Assembly (NCBI GenBank): GCA_032719365.1
Contig: CM064868.1
Coordinates: 11,318,235-11,382,234 of the forward strand
Direction of reading: 5' to 3'
DNA from: Prinsepia uniflora
Lineage: Eukaryota > Streptophyta > Magnoliopsida > Rosales > Rosaceae
DNA length: 64,000 nucleotides
The position numbers were made by a program, and so were the translations under genes. This document shows positions 34,749-46,119 of this stretch, piece by piece (within the stretch, counting starts at the first letter, position 1; each line of letters opens with the position of its first letter). The notes beneath the pieces were generated by a model. It saw nothing but the letters and a program-made list of their open reading frames with translations. It was not told where the DNA came from and ran no database searches.

Positions 34749-37624
34749 CACTGCCCAAAACCTGTGTAAACACACATCATATATCATATATATAGCATAC
34801 ATCATATATACATATAATTCACACAACCAATCCTGTCACGGTTTCCAAAGCTACGCGCGTGCTATCCGGGGTCTCAAACCCAAGTCTTCTCAAAGTCAAA
34901 GTCAATGACTGCAGACCACTGACCCTACCCGAGGTTATAGTAACCAGCCTTCCTGAGAGTAAGGAACCCAACTGGGGCGACTCCACTCAGTCAGTGCTCC
35001 ATGACTACTCCGGGGTCCACCCAGGCCAACGACCCTCCCCGGAGGAGATAGAATAAGTAAAGGAAGGTATATGAATACATATATACATAACATAAACATT
35101 CATGCTAGGTTCCCCTGAGCCGTCATGATCCATAATATCCATAACAAGGGTTCATGCCAGTTCCCATAAACCGTCATGAACCACAATGACCTGACAAAGG
35201 TTCATGCCGATTCCCATAAACCGTCATGTACCATAATGACCTGTCAAAGGTTTATGCCGGTTCCCATAAACCGTCATGAACCACAATGACCTTTCCAGAG
35301 TTCATGCCGGTTCCCGTAAACCGTCATGAACTTGGAAATCCATATAGGGTCCCTAACCTGAAATCATAAACCGTAAAGTAACTGGGTCTCGTGTCCGAAC
35401 ATATGACATCAGCTGGGCACCGTACCCGATATCTAAGGGGCAGTAACGACTCCGATCATAGTGATACGCGCAACCATCCATCCAGGACCGCCCTTAATCC
35501 TGGTATGTTGCTGTGAACGAATCAACCGACGCGACCACCACAAGATCATGGTGCACTCATCACCGATCGATATCCTAAACCGTCAACACTCCGAAGTCGA
35601 GCCTCCCCTGGCTGCCCGACCTCGAATCGTGCATCGTGACCTCTCCGGAAGGAACACATCCCAATCCGGAGGCGAGCGTCGTATCGTCGATCGCCGTACA
35701 CATAGAACCCGCCGCGACCACGATTGAGACTCGTAGGTCGTAACTAGAGTCATATGCCTGAGACCAAACCAAATGGGTCTCATACTCGAGTTTATCCTTT
35801 TGGAAATCCAAAACCATTTCATTTAGACCAATACAGAAATACAGACCCGTATAGGCACCGTATAGGGTCGAAACCTCGAAATACGTGCCTATACGTAACC
35901 ACGCATCCAAATGCACTCATGGCATCACAAACAAGTATTTAAAACATATAATAAACATTTATGCATGCACCAATTTAGAAAAAAAGGTCCACTCACAGAC
36001 CGTCTGAGCTGCCGCCTCGATTTGCGTGCCATAGCTCTCCCGAGCCAATCGCTATCACTGAGACTCCCAAACCTGTCCAAATTGTAATAGAAGGTTACTA
36101 ACTACTTAATTAACCTCCCACTAAAGCCCCGTAATTTTTCCGAACTTTTAACTATTTTTAAGCCGACCCTAAACATTCCGATGCCCCGAAACATATCGAA
36201 ACGGTGTCCGATCGACACGAAACCAGTCCCAAAATGTTTGTTACATCGAATAGAAGATTTCATATGTTGAACACTTCTCCAAATTATGGCTCACACGCCC
36301 TTACTCGCCCCTAGAAGGCTCAGATCACTGTTCATCGTCCCTAACCTTGGACTGAACCAGTTTTTACTGTTCATGGTACTGTTCACCCGTCTTCAACCTC
36401 GATTTTCTCTAGTTTTCAGACCGATTTTAGGTCCATTTCATCTCCTTTTAATCCTAATATGTTCCTAATCTCATTTCTAACCATTTTGAACGTTAAAATG
36501 GAATTGAAACCCATCAAAACTGTGCCCATTCAATCCGGCCATGGCGGCCGTGCATTCCTTCCACTGTCCACGGCCTTTCCCGGCCATCCCCAGCCCCTAA
36601 ACAAATCCTATTCGATTCCTAAGACCACTAGAAACCTAACCCAATCCATATAATTGAATAAAAACCAACAAACTCGAATCTAGGAATTTTGAATATTCCT
36701 TACCTCACGGTCGAGCTCCGCCGTCCACCACCGTGAGCCACCACTGTCGTGTCCTCATCATCACACTCTCTCACTATCTCTCACACGGTCATAATAATGC
36801 AAGTAGAGTGAGGGTGTGATGGGTGTTGGGTGGTGTTTGTGTGTTGAAGAAAAAATGGAGAAATATGGAGGAATGGTTTTCGGGTTGAAGAAGAACAAAG
36901 AGGAGATGGAATGTGGTGATATCTGATGGGATGAGAGAGAGATGATTAAATGGATGGCTAGGATTTGAGAGATTATGTTAGATGGATGGCTAGGATTGTG
37001 TGATAAAAAGGTTAATTATAAAATAATCCAAATATTATTATTTAATTAAACTAGATCCACATTTTAGGGGTTTGGACCAATGGGATGAGGGACACTTGTC
37101 ACTCATCCATGGGACCCACTCACAATATCTGGCCAATCAGAATTTACCAACTCAGCCCCGCCTCGAAGTACGTGCATAGTGAAATCGAACTTCCGTGACC
37201 TATAACTTCCCCGTTCGAAGTCCGATTTCAGCGTGTCGCCTGCCTATGGATTCGTATCGTCCCGATCTACGTAATGGTCTCTGGCCCTCAGCCATCGGAC
37301 CTCTCGGTCAAAAAGTTAGCATTTGACCCCTTTTAACCAAAATTACCAAAATGCCCCTTAACTTCCGAACGTCATAACTTCCTCCTCGAATGTCGGAATT
37401 GAACGTGCCACCTGTCTATGAACTCGTGACGTTACGAACTACATCACTGTCATCGGTCAAAGTCCGTTTGACTGCCCGAATGAAAAGTCAACATTTTGCC
37501 ACGACTAGGGGTAAAACGGTCATTTCGCATCGTTCGTCCGATTTCGCCTAACTAATCACGGATTAGCCTCATTAATTGTGATTAGTCACTAATCTAATCT
37601 AGGAATTTGGGACGGGTCGTTACA
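34749..37624 (-). mobile_element. A2 3' LTR, right part
   Basis: Continues the LTR after the B2 insertion and ends GGGTCGTTACA next to the polypurine tract. Contains five hairpin units (35099-35330) and the palindrome (37083-37108, one mismatch). Confidence 0.9.
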
Positions 37625-37637
37625 ACCTTCCCTCCTT
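37625..37637 (-). promoter_or_regulatory. Polypurine tract of A2
   Basis: AAGGAGGGAAGG on the minus strand, directly before the 3' LTR. A second copy of the same tract lies about 55 bp away (near 37685). Confidence 0.8.
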
Positions 37638-38351
37638 AATTAATTTCGTCCTCGAAATTCCAACCGACCTAAATCCAACTGTTCTTCCCTCCTTAATTTA
37701 GTTTCGTTCTCGAAACTCCAACTATCCTGATTCCACATCCACCTCGTGGAAATAATTCGATCTCACAACACGTGTACACTAATACCCGATAGCCAACACA
37801 ATACTTGTCTCCAACTAGACATACCACTAACGCTCGCGTCGCATCGACTACACTCGACTACACTCGACCACGTCGAATGACAGTAATCATATGTTTCGAG
37901 TTGACACCACTTGTCAAATCTACCGACTCGTCGACACAACCAACTCGACGGCTCCTTTCTCAATCTCAATCTATCCTGCGATCCGCTCCCACTGGGAGTC
38001 ACCAGATCTCACTAACCGATCCACGCTGACACCTCCGACAAACCGTCACCACTTGACAGTCGTCAGTCGAAAACTGCCACTATACTCACTCGTGGTTACA
38101 CTAACCACCAACTTACTCAACTTGAGTATACATCTACCAACAAACACTCGACTTGTGTGTAACTAGACCCATCAGAAATACCATGACCCAATGCACAGTA
38201 TCCAATGTCCAGTTCATGACCTCCACTAATCTGATGGTATCGGAACTAATCCGACTACCAACACGCTCACCAACATACTACTGGTATAACCTATATACCG
38301 TCACCAGACACCACAAGTCTGCTTGGTATTATACCTCGATCTACGTACAAG

Positions 38352-38356
38352 GTACA
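38352..38356. repeat. Target-site duplication GTACA (left) of A1
   Basis: Identical to 46115-46119. The A2 internal sequence is continuous across A1 when one copy is removed. Confidence 0.92.
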
Positions 38357-38530
38357 TGTAACGACCCGTCCCAAATTTCATGATTAGATTAGTGACTAAT
38401 CACGATTAGTGAGGTTAATCGGTGATTAGTTAGGCTAAATCGGACGAACGATGCGAAATGACCATTTTGCCCTTGATGGTGGCAAAACGTTGACTTTTTA
38501 ATCGGGAGGTCAAATGGACTTTGACCGATG

Positions 38531-38770
38531 ACCGTGACGTAGTTCGTGACGTCACGAGTTCATAGACAGGTGGCACGTTCAATTCCGACGTTCGAGGAAG
38601 AAGTTATGACGTTCGGAAGTTTAGGGGCATTTTGGTAAATTGGGTGAATAGGAGGTCAAAAGTTGACTTTTTGATCGGGAGGTCCGATGGCCGAGGGCCG
38701 AAGACCGTTACGTAGATAAGGACGATACTAATCCATAGGCAGGCGGCACTCTGAAATCGGACTTCAAACG
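38531..38770 (+). repeat. Duplicated 5' block shared by families A, B and C (one copy in E)
   Basis: Two related units of about 160-180 bp. The first has GACGTAGTTCGTGACGTCAC, then CATAGACAGGTGGCACGTTC. The second has TTACGTAGATAAGGACGATA, then ATAGGCAGGCGGCACTCTG. Both continue into a TCGGA...GTTATG...CGGAAGTT stretch. Equivalent pairs are at 27682-27924 in B1 and, on the minus strand, 10640-10890 in C. Confidence 0.82.
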
Positions 38771-38872
38771 GGAGAGTTATGGGTCACGGAAGTTTGATTT
38801 CACTATGCACGAACTTCGAGACGGGGACGTTTCGGCGAAATCTGATTGGGTGGATATTTTGGTGGGCCCCAT

Positions 38873-38898
38873 GGATGAGTGACAAGTGTCACTCATCC
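38873..38898. repeat. 26-bp palindrome of A1 5' LTR
   Basis: Perfect 12-bp inverted arms starting GGATGAGTGACA with spacer AG. Confidence 0.92.
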
Positions 38899-39617
38899 CA
38901 TTGATTTGATCCCCCAAAATGTGGATCTAAATAATTAAATATTATTATTTTAATTATTTTATAATTAAACCTAACAACTATTAATCCTAACCATCCATTA
39001 CCAACTAACTATCAATCCTCTCTTCTCTCATCTGATCACATCATCTTCTCTCCTCTTCTCTTCCACGGCACCACCACCAATCTCATTTCATTTTCTTCCT
39101 TTTCTTCATTTTCTTTCAAAAACCGAAACAACCACACACCATCACCATTCCTTGCTTGGATGAGCTGAACATGACCATGAGGTGGTGGAAAGAGGCTGGG
39201 GATGGCAGGCCACGGCCAGCCACGGCGGAGGACACGGCGGGGAGAGGGAACCCGTGAGGTAAAAATATTCAAAAATTCAAAACTCAGTTTTGTTGCTTTT
39301 TATTCGATTCTAAGGTTTAGGTTAGGTTGCTGGTAGCCCTAAGAGTCGAATAGGATTAGTTTTGGGGATGGGGAAGGCCTGGAACGGCCGTGAACGGCGG
39401 AGGAATACACGGCCGCCATGGCCAAACTCGAAGGTATGGTTTTCGGTGTTTTCCTTTCATTTTAATGTCATAGGACTGTAGGTTAGGATTAGAGGATGAA
39501 AATGGGACAAACGGGAACGGTTTTGGTGGCCGGACGGCGGAGAACCGGCCGGGTCAAGCCGCGGGTCACGGCGACCAGGTTGCAGATATTCGGGTCGACC
39601 CGCGAGGAGGCAGGGAT

Positions 39618-39777
39618 GACTGATGACGTCATCCTGATGACGTCATCATGTCAGGGATGACGTCATCATGTCAGATCTGACAATGTCAGACTGACATGTC
39701 AGACAGTGGGCCAATGGGAGCGTGACACGTGTCACTGTCAGGGGCTGTCAGTGATGACGTCATGCTGACGTCAGCAG
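39618..39777. repeat. TGACGTCA-rich cluster
   Basis: At least four GATGACGTCAT palindromes plus several TGTCAGA/TCTGACA inverted words and GTGACACGTGTCAC (39722-39735). TGACGTCA is the classical C-box/CRE site of bZIP factors. The same cluster is in the 3' LTR (45900-46062). Confidence 0.82.
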
Positions 39778-40488
39778 GTACTGTAGCAGGCGCGTGAAGC
39801 CCACGCGCAGCCACTTCAGGCGGCACGTGAGGGCGCGTGGCAGGGAATCTGGGGAAGCTTCCAACATGTGAAATCATCTATTCGAGGTAACGAACATTTT
39901 GAGACTGGTTTCGTGTCGATCGGACACCGTCTCGATATGTTTCGGGGCATCGGAAGGTTTAGGTTCGGGATTAAAAATAGTTAAAAATACGGGAAAATTA
40001 CGGGGCTTTGGTAGGAGGTTAATTAAGTAGTTAGTAACCTTCTATTACGATTTGGACAGGTTTGGGAGTCCCGGTGACGGTGATCGGCTCGGGGAGCCGT
40101 ATGGCACGCAAATCGAGGCGGCAGCTCGGACGGTCTGTGAGTGGACCTTGTTTTCTAAATTGGTGCATGCATAAATGTTTATTATATGTTTTATTACTTG
40201 TTTGATGATGCCATGGGTGCATTTGTATGTGGTTACGTATAAGCACGTATTTCGAGGTTTCGGCCTTATACGGTGCTTATACGGGTCTGTATTTCTTTAT
40301 TGATTTAAATGAACTGAATTTGGATTTCAAAATGATAAACTCGGGTATGAGACCCATTTGGTTTTGTCTCGGGCATATGACCTCAGATTCCGGGCACGGT
40401 GCCCAGTTGGTGTCCTATGTTCGGGTACGAGACCCAGTCACTTTACGGTTTTGATTTCAGGTCAGGGAACCTTAAATGGATTCCCAGG

Positions 40489-40670
40489 CTCATGACGGTT
40501 TATGGGAACCGGCATGAACCCTTGTTGGTTATTTCGGTACATGACGGTTTATGGGAACCGGCATGTTACCTGGTTATGTTATTACGGTACATGACGGTTT
40601 ATGGGAACCGGCATGTTACCTGATTATGGATATTATGGATCATGACGGTTCAGGGGAACCGGTCATGAAT
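40489..40670 (+). repeat. Tandem hairpin array of A1 (four units)
   Basis: Four units with CATGACGGTTTATGGG and AACCGGCATG arms. Confidence 0.9.
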
Positions 40671-41398
40671 GTTTATGTTATGTATATATATGTTCGTCTA
40701 CCTTCCTTTACTTCTATTATCTCCTCCGGGGAGGGTCGTTGGCCTGGGTGGACCCCGGAGTAGTCACGGAGCACCGACTAAGTGGAGTCACCCCCCAGTT
40801 GGGTTCCTTACTCTCAGGAAGGCTATGATTACTATTACCTCGGGTAGGGTCAGTGGTCTGCGGACATTGATCTTGACTTTGAGATGACTCGGATTGAGAC
40901 CCGGGTAGCGCGCGCGTGGCTTTGGATACCGTGACAGGATTGGTTGTGTGACTTATATATATGTATGTGATGGATATATGTTATATGATATGTGGTGTGT
41001 ACAGGTGTGCACAGGATTTGAGCAGTAGCTCGTGTACTTGGTTTCTTTATGGTTTGGGGCCGAGTCCCTTATGGATTTGGGCAGTGGCCCGTATGGTCGT
41101 TTTCATTGTGGTCCTTTCGACCTTGGTTTATATCTGCTTTGGGCTTAGTCCCACATATGGTTTGTTTTGGATAAATGGTTTTCGAATGCATGCATGCTTT
41201 TTAGTGGAGGGTACAAATGTCTTCCTTATTAAATGTTTTATAAACTTTTGTTTTGTCCACTCACAGTTTTTAATGTTTTGACTGCCCTTCAGGTTGACAT
41301 CGGATGTGGACTGTAGCAGAGACCGAGATATCACATACCTCCTCCGGATCCTGGCGTACTCTGATAGCCCGGGAGGGCAAAGGATGAAAATATCCCTT

Positions 41399-41419
41399 GT
41401 CTGACACTTCGTGTCAGAC
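41399..41419 (+). repeat. LTR terminal hairpin (A1)
   Basis: Perfect 9-bp stem GTCTGACAC / GTGTCAGAC, loop TTC, about 55 bp before the LTR end. Confidence 0.88.
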
Positions 41420-41475
41420 GGGAGCAGGGTCATCCCACACTAATCCCTGGGGGATTAGGATGGGTCCTGTCAACG

Positions 41476-41487
41476 TGGTATCAGAGC
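41476..41487 (+). promoter_or_regulatory. Primer-binding site of A1
   Basis: TGGTATCAGAGC three bases after the 5' LTR. Complementary to initiator Met-tRNA. Confidence 0.93.
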
Positions 41488-44400
41488 GGGGTTGTCTCTA
41501 TTCGAGCAACCATGTAGCTCTTGGAGTATGTACACAGGTCGAGGATGTGATATCTCAATGGGCTGCAGTTCGTGGTCAACCTGATTGTTGGGGTGCCGGT
41601 ACGATAGTTAGTAGGATTGGCAAGCCTTGGTTCGGCACTCGATGCCGGGGTTGCCATGGTTCTGTCAGGGTTGGCAGTGTGGAAGCCTACGGAAGGCTTA
41701 ACGTAGTATTACGTTAGAGTTTTGGATCGTGAGACAGTTAGTTGGGATCGTCTTCACGATGTCGTAGGATCGATTCCGACGACTGGTTAGGAGTGTGACC
41801 ATTAGATGGTCAGATTATGTTGAGTTAAATGGATTTACTGCAGTTGGCAGTTAGCAACCGGATACGAGGAATCCGAGTTGGATTGTTGGTAGGATTGGAG
41901 TGACGTCTTTATGATGTCGGACCGCAGGGTCGGTCAGATTGTTGATTTTACTGCTTTTCGCAGGTGGGTTCAGGGGAACTCTAGGTGTGATTGTGGAACC
42001 CTACCTTGGTGGGTATGGTTCGGAAATGGGAGTTGGCGAGTGGTGTGACTTTGACGACTATTCGGATTTGGATTCGTTAGTCGGTCTAGTCATGTCAGCT
42101 TGTATTGGGACTGCACTTCGCAGTCAGGGTTGTACGTATCGGTTAGACCGAGTTGGTTGTCGTGCTACTTCAGTTGTGGGTTGGTGCAACTAAGGTCGCG
42201 GGTGACCTGGTAGACGACATTGGGATAGTCGAGTTGCGACTGGTTAGAGTTTGGTTGGACAGGTTACCAGGGTTGGTACTTGTCGATGGAATCCCTGAGT
42301 GGGATACAGGGTAGTTGGTACGGGCTGTTGATTCCGTTGGATACGAATCTCGATAGCGAGGTCTGGTAGTTAGGTATGCACGAGGTTGTGGCAGACGCTA
42401 CTATCGATGGACTTAGTCGAGTCTCATCAGGTCGGGTAGACTCAGGTAGTCGTGACGATGATACGGGGTGCGTGAGTAACGCATATGTACGAGCAGTGAT
42501 TATGGATTCGACTCGGTTACGGCTGAGTGCGATCGCAGAATGAGTTGGGGACGTTCGGGGAGCGTTTCCTTTTCCCGTATGAGCTGTCAGGGTGACTGTA
42601 CCCAGAGTTGTCGGGTACGAGGGAGACAGAGTTTCTCCTATACGAGCAGAGGTACGCGATCGTCGCTCGGTATGAGCGGAGATCCAGGGTGTCAGTTTTG
42701 CACACGGCGTGTTGATACTGACACTAGTTTTGGTGATAGTGCGTGGTGCTGGTACTAGCGCTGGTACTGGTGCCGGTGATCGTGATGACGATGAGTTACG
42801 GATCGGGGTGTGACTCCATCGAGATGGGCATATGTTCGGTATCTGTGGTTCGGGAGTGGATCACGGATAGTTAGGGTACAAGTGGTTGATGTCTGGGTAC
42901 GTTGTTTCCAATCTTGTTGGAACTTCGAAATCGCGAGAGGTTGCGATTGAGGTGACGAGAGGAATGCGGGTTTTCCGCATTGGTATTGGGTATGTCGAAG
43001 TCGTTTGGGTGACTTCTCAGGTTCTACCATAATTGATGGTGGTAGATGATATTGATGATGTAGATGTTGTTGGTTGTCACTAGTACACTGATCGTGTATT
43101 AGGTGACTCGGATTTCCCATTTTCTGCTTGGTGGCAGACGATGTTGGATTACGTGGCGTGGAGAGTGCAACGGGGTTTTGGTTGCATTCACGTAGGATGG
43201 ATTATTTGATCATTCTTGATTTTTTTCCTCGGTGGAATGACAAGGATCGATACGAGGTAATCAGTGGTAACCCACAGTCTCGGCGTGTCTCGTCGTTGAC
43301 TAATCTGTTTAGATGTGGAAATTGGTTTAGGACTTTGGGTATCGTTATGGATCTGGATCGTGGTCTTGATGATCCAGATAGGTGGAGAGTTTATCGCTCA
43401 TACTTGGATGTTTGAGTGGAGCATGTTGGGACTGAACTTCTGTTCGAGGTAAATCCCATATGGCTTATTACTCGCCTGAGTAGTTTTCCGACGTGGTCGG
43501 ATTTGGGTCAACCCTGGATGGGTGAGTGTTGTGATTGGCTTCCCTATGAAGTCAATCGATAGTGTGGTCGTGATCGGTTGAACAGGTATCCGATAGGTTC
43601 GGATATGGTGCGTCTAGGTAGACGTGAACGAGATTTCAGGTTTTGGAATCAGATTTCTGGATGACGATTCAGAATTTGATTTTGGAACTTGAAAGAGGAT
43701 TTCTGTATTTGGGTTTTGGAATCGGATTCTGGGTGACGATTCAGGATTTGATTCTAGAGCTTGACTGTAGATTTTCTTTTATGGATTTGGGTTCGGAATG
43801 GTTATTCCTAATACTAGTTTACGGAATGATGATTTCGGATTTGAATTTGGACAGGATTATAGATATGATTTCTGGGTTTGGATTCGGGATTTCTTACGAA
43901 ATTGCGGATTCGGATTTGGAAATAGATAATGGGTTGGAGTTTCAATTTGTCTAGATCGGACAGATGGACTCCATAATTGAAACGTGATTGACTACAACCT
44001 AGGTGGTTGTAGGCTGATTGATGGGTAGTTGTACGTACCTTGTTCATTGTTCGAGGTACGACACCGGGCAGACGTGGGGTGCCTAGTGACGGTATATAGG
44101 TTATACTCGTAGTCCGTTGGTGAGCGTGTTGGTAGTCGGCTTAGTTCCAAAACCATTGGATTAGTGTAACCACGAGTGAGTATAGTGACAGATTTCGATT
44201 GACGACTGTCAAGTGGTGACAATTTGTCGGAGGTGTCATCGTGGATCGGTTAGTGAGTTTTGGTGACTCCCAGTGGGAGTAGATGTCAGGATAGTTAGTG
44301 GTTGAGCACGGAACCGTCTAGTTGGTTGTGTCAACGAAACGGTAGATTTGACAAGTAGTGTCAATTCAGAACGCATGACTATTGTCGTTCGACGTGGTCG

Positions 44401-44617
44401 AACGTAGTCGATACGATATGGATGTTAGTGGTACGTCTGGTTGCAGACGAGTATTATTCTGGTTAGTGGGTGTACTAGTGCACACGTGTCAGGAGATCGA
44501 ATTATTTCCACGAGGTGGATGTGGAATCAAGATAGTTGGAGTTTCGAGAACGAAACTAATTAAGGAGGGAAGAACGGTTAGATTAGGTCGGTTGGAATTT
44601 CGAGGACGAAATTAATT

Positions 44618-44629
44618 AAGGAGGGAAGG
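44618..44629 (+). promoter_or_regulatory. Polypurine tract of A1
   Basis: AAGGAGGGAAGG directly before the 3' LTR. A second AAGGAGGGAAG lies near 44562-44572 in a duplicated context (GTTTCGAGAACGAAACTAAT and a near copy). Confidence 0.85.
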
Positions 44630-44630
44630 T

Positions 44631-46114
44631 TGTAACGACCCGTCCCAAATTCCATGATTAGATTAGTGACTAATCACGATTAGTGAGGTTAATCGGTGAT
44701 TAGTTAGGCTAAATCGGACGAACGATGCGAAATGACCATTTTGCCCTTGATGGTGGCAAAACGTTGACTTTTTAATCGGGCGGTCAAATGGACTTTGACC
44801 GATGACCGTGACGTAGTTCGTGACGTCACGAGTTCATAGACAAGTGGCACGTTCAATTCCGACGTTCGAGGAAGAAGTTATGACGTTCGGAAGTTTAGGG
44901 GCATTTTGGTAAATTGGGTGAATAGGAGGTCAAAAGTTGACTTTTTGATCGGGAGGTCCGATGGCCGAGGGCCGAAGACCGTTACGTAGATAAGGACGAT
45001 ACGAATCCATAGGCAAGCGGCACTCTGAAATCGGACTTCAAACGGGAGAGTTATGGGTCACGGAAGTTCGATTTCACTATGCACGAACTTCGAGACGGGG
45101 ACGTTTCGGCGAAATCTGATTGGGTGGATATTTTGGTGGGCCCCATGGATGAGTGACAAGTGTCACTCATCCCATTGATTTGATCCCCCAAAATGTGGAT
45201 CTAAATAATTAAATATTATTATTTTAATTATTTTATAATTAAACCTAACAACTATTAATCCTAACCATCCATTACCAACTAACTATCAATCCTCACCATC
45301 AATCCTCTCTTCTCTCATCTGATCACATCATCTTCTCTCCTCTTCTCTTCCACGGTACCACCACCAATCTCATTTCATTTTCTTCCTTTTCTTCATTTTC
45401 TTTCAAAAACCGAAACAACCACACACCATCACCATTCCTTGCTTGGATGAGCTGAACATGACCGTGAGGTGGTGGAAAGAGGCTGGGGATGGCAGGCCAC
45501 GGCCAACCACGGCGGAGGACACGGCGGGGAGAGGGAACCCGTGAGGTAAAAATATTCAAAAATTCAAAACTCAGTTTTGTTGCTTTTTATTCGATTCTAA
45601 GGTTTAGGTTAGGTTGCTGGTAGCCCTAAGAGTCGAATAGGATTAGTTTTGGGGATGGGGAAGGCCTGGAACGGCCGTGAACGGCGGAGGAATACACGGC
45701 CGCCATGGCCAAACTCGAAGGTATGGTTTTCGGTGTTTTCCTTTCATTTTAATGTCATAGGACTGTAGGTTAGGATTAGAGGATGAAAATGGGACAAACG
45801 AGAACGGTTTTGGTGGCCGGACGGCGGAGAACCGGCCGGGTCAAGCCGCGGGTCACGGTGACCAGGTTGCAGACATTCGGGTCGACCCGCGAGGAGGCAG
45901 GGATGACTGATGACGTCATCCTGATGACGTCATCATGTCAGGGATGACGTCATCATGTCAGATCTGACAATGTCAGACTGACATGTCAGACAGTGGGCCA
46001 ATGGGAGCGTGACACGTGTCACTGTCAGGGGCTGTCAGTGATGACGTCATGCTGACGTCAGCAGGTACTGTAGCAGGCGCACTAATCGCTGGGGGATTGG
46101 GATGGGTCCTGTCA
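44631..46114 (+). mobile_element. 3' LTR of A1, internally deleted
   Basis: 1484 bp. It matches the 5' LTR from its start to the GCGCGTG block, then jumps at about 46080 to the last ~35 bp of the LTR, losing about 1.65 kb. A 13-bp duplication near 45290 is unique to this copy. The TSD and terminal TGTCA are intact. Confidence 0.92.
45147..45172. repeat. 26-bp palindrome of A1 3' LTR
   Basis: Same perfect palindrome as 38873-38898. Confidence 0.9.
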
Positions 46115-46119
46115 GTACA
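46115..46119. repeat. Target-site duplication GTACA (right) of A1
   Basis: Second copy of the 5-bp duplication. A2 internal sequence resumes here. Confidence 0.92.

Larger units (their letters stand above)
38357..41472 (+). mobile_element. 5' LTR of A1
   Basis: 3116 bp, TGTAACGACCCG to GGTCCTGTCA. Contains the duplicated 5' block (38531-38600 and about 38708-38770), palindrome 38873-38898, TGACGTCA cluster 39618-39777, GCGCGTG block about 39790-39840, hairpin array 40489-40670 and terminal hairpin 41399-41419. Confidence 0.93.
41473..44630 (+). mobile_element. Non-coding internal region of A1
   Basis: 3158 bp, homologous by eye to the interiors of A2 (reverse orientation) and A3. It lacks zinc knuckle, DTG protease, YxDD, RNase H and integrase motifs in all six frames. 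It includes a 75-bp tandem duplication (43635-43790) with GATGACGATTCAGAATTTGA-type units and a GGTACTGGTGCCGG-type simple repeat (42746-42780). Confidence 0.85.
38357..46114 (+). mobile_element. Family A LTR retrotransposon A1 (LARD-like), inner element of the nest
   Basis: A 7758-bp element: 5' LTR 38357-41472, primer site 41476-41487, internal region 41473-44630, polypurine tract 44618-44629, 3' LTR 44631-46114. A perfect GTACA duplication flanks it. It is nested in A2's internal region in opposite orientation. The 3' LTR has lost about 1.65 kb. The internal region has no frame above about 120 codons and no retroviral domain. Mobilisation would need proteins from a related autonomous element. 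Large LTRs plus a long non-coding interior fit the LARD definition. Confidence 0.94.

Noticed and set aside
43128..43415. 95-codon frame in the A1 interior as a possible gag remnant
   Set aside because: No zinc knuckle or capsid pattern, and the equivalent region of A2 is broken by stops.
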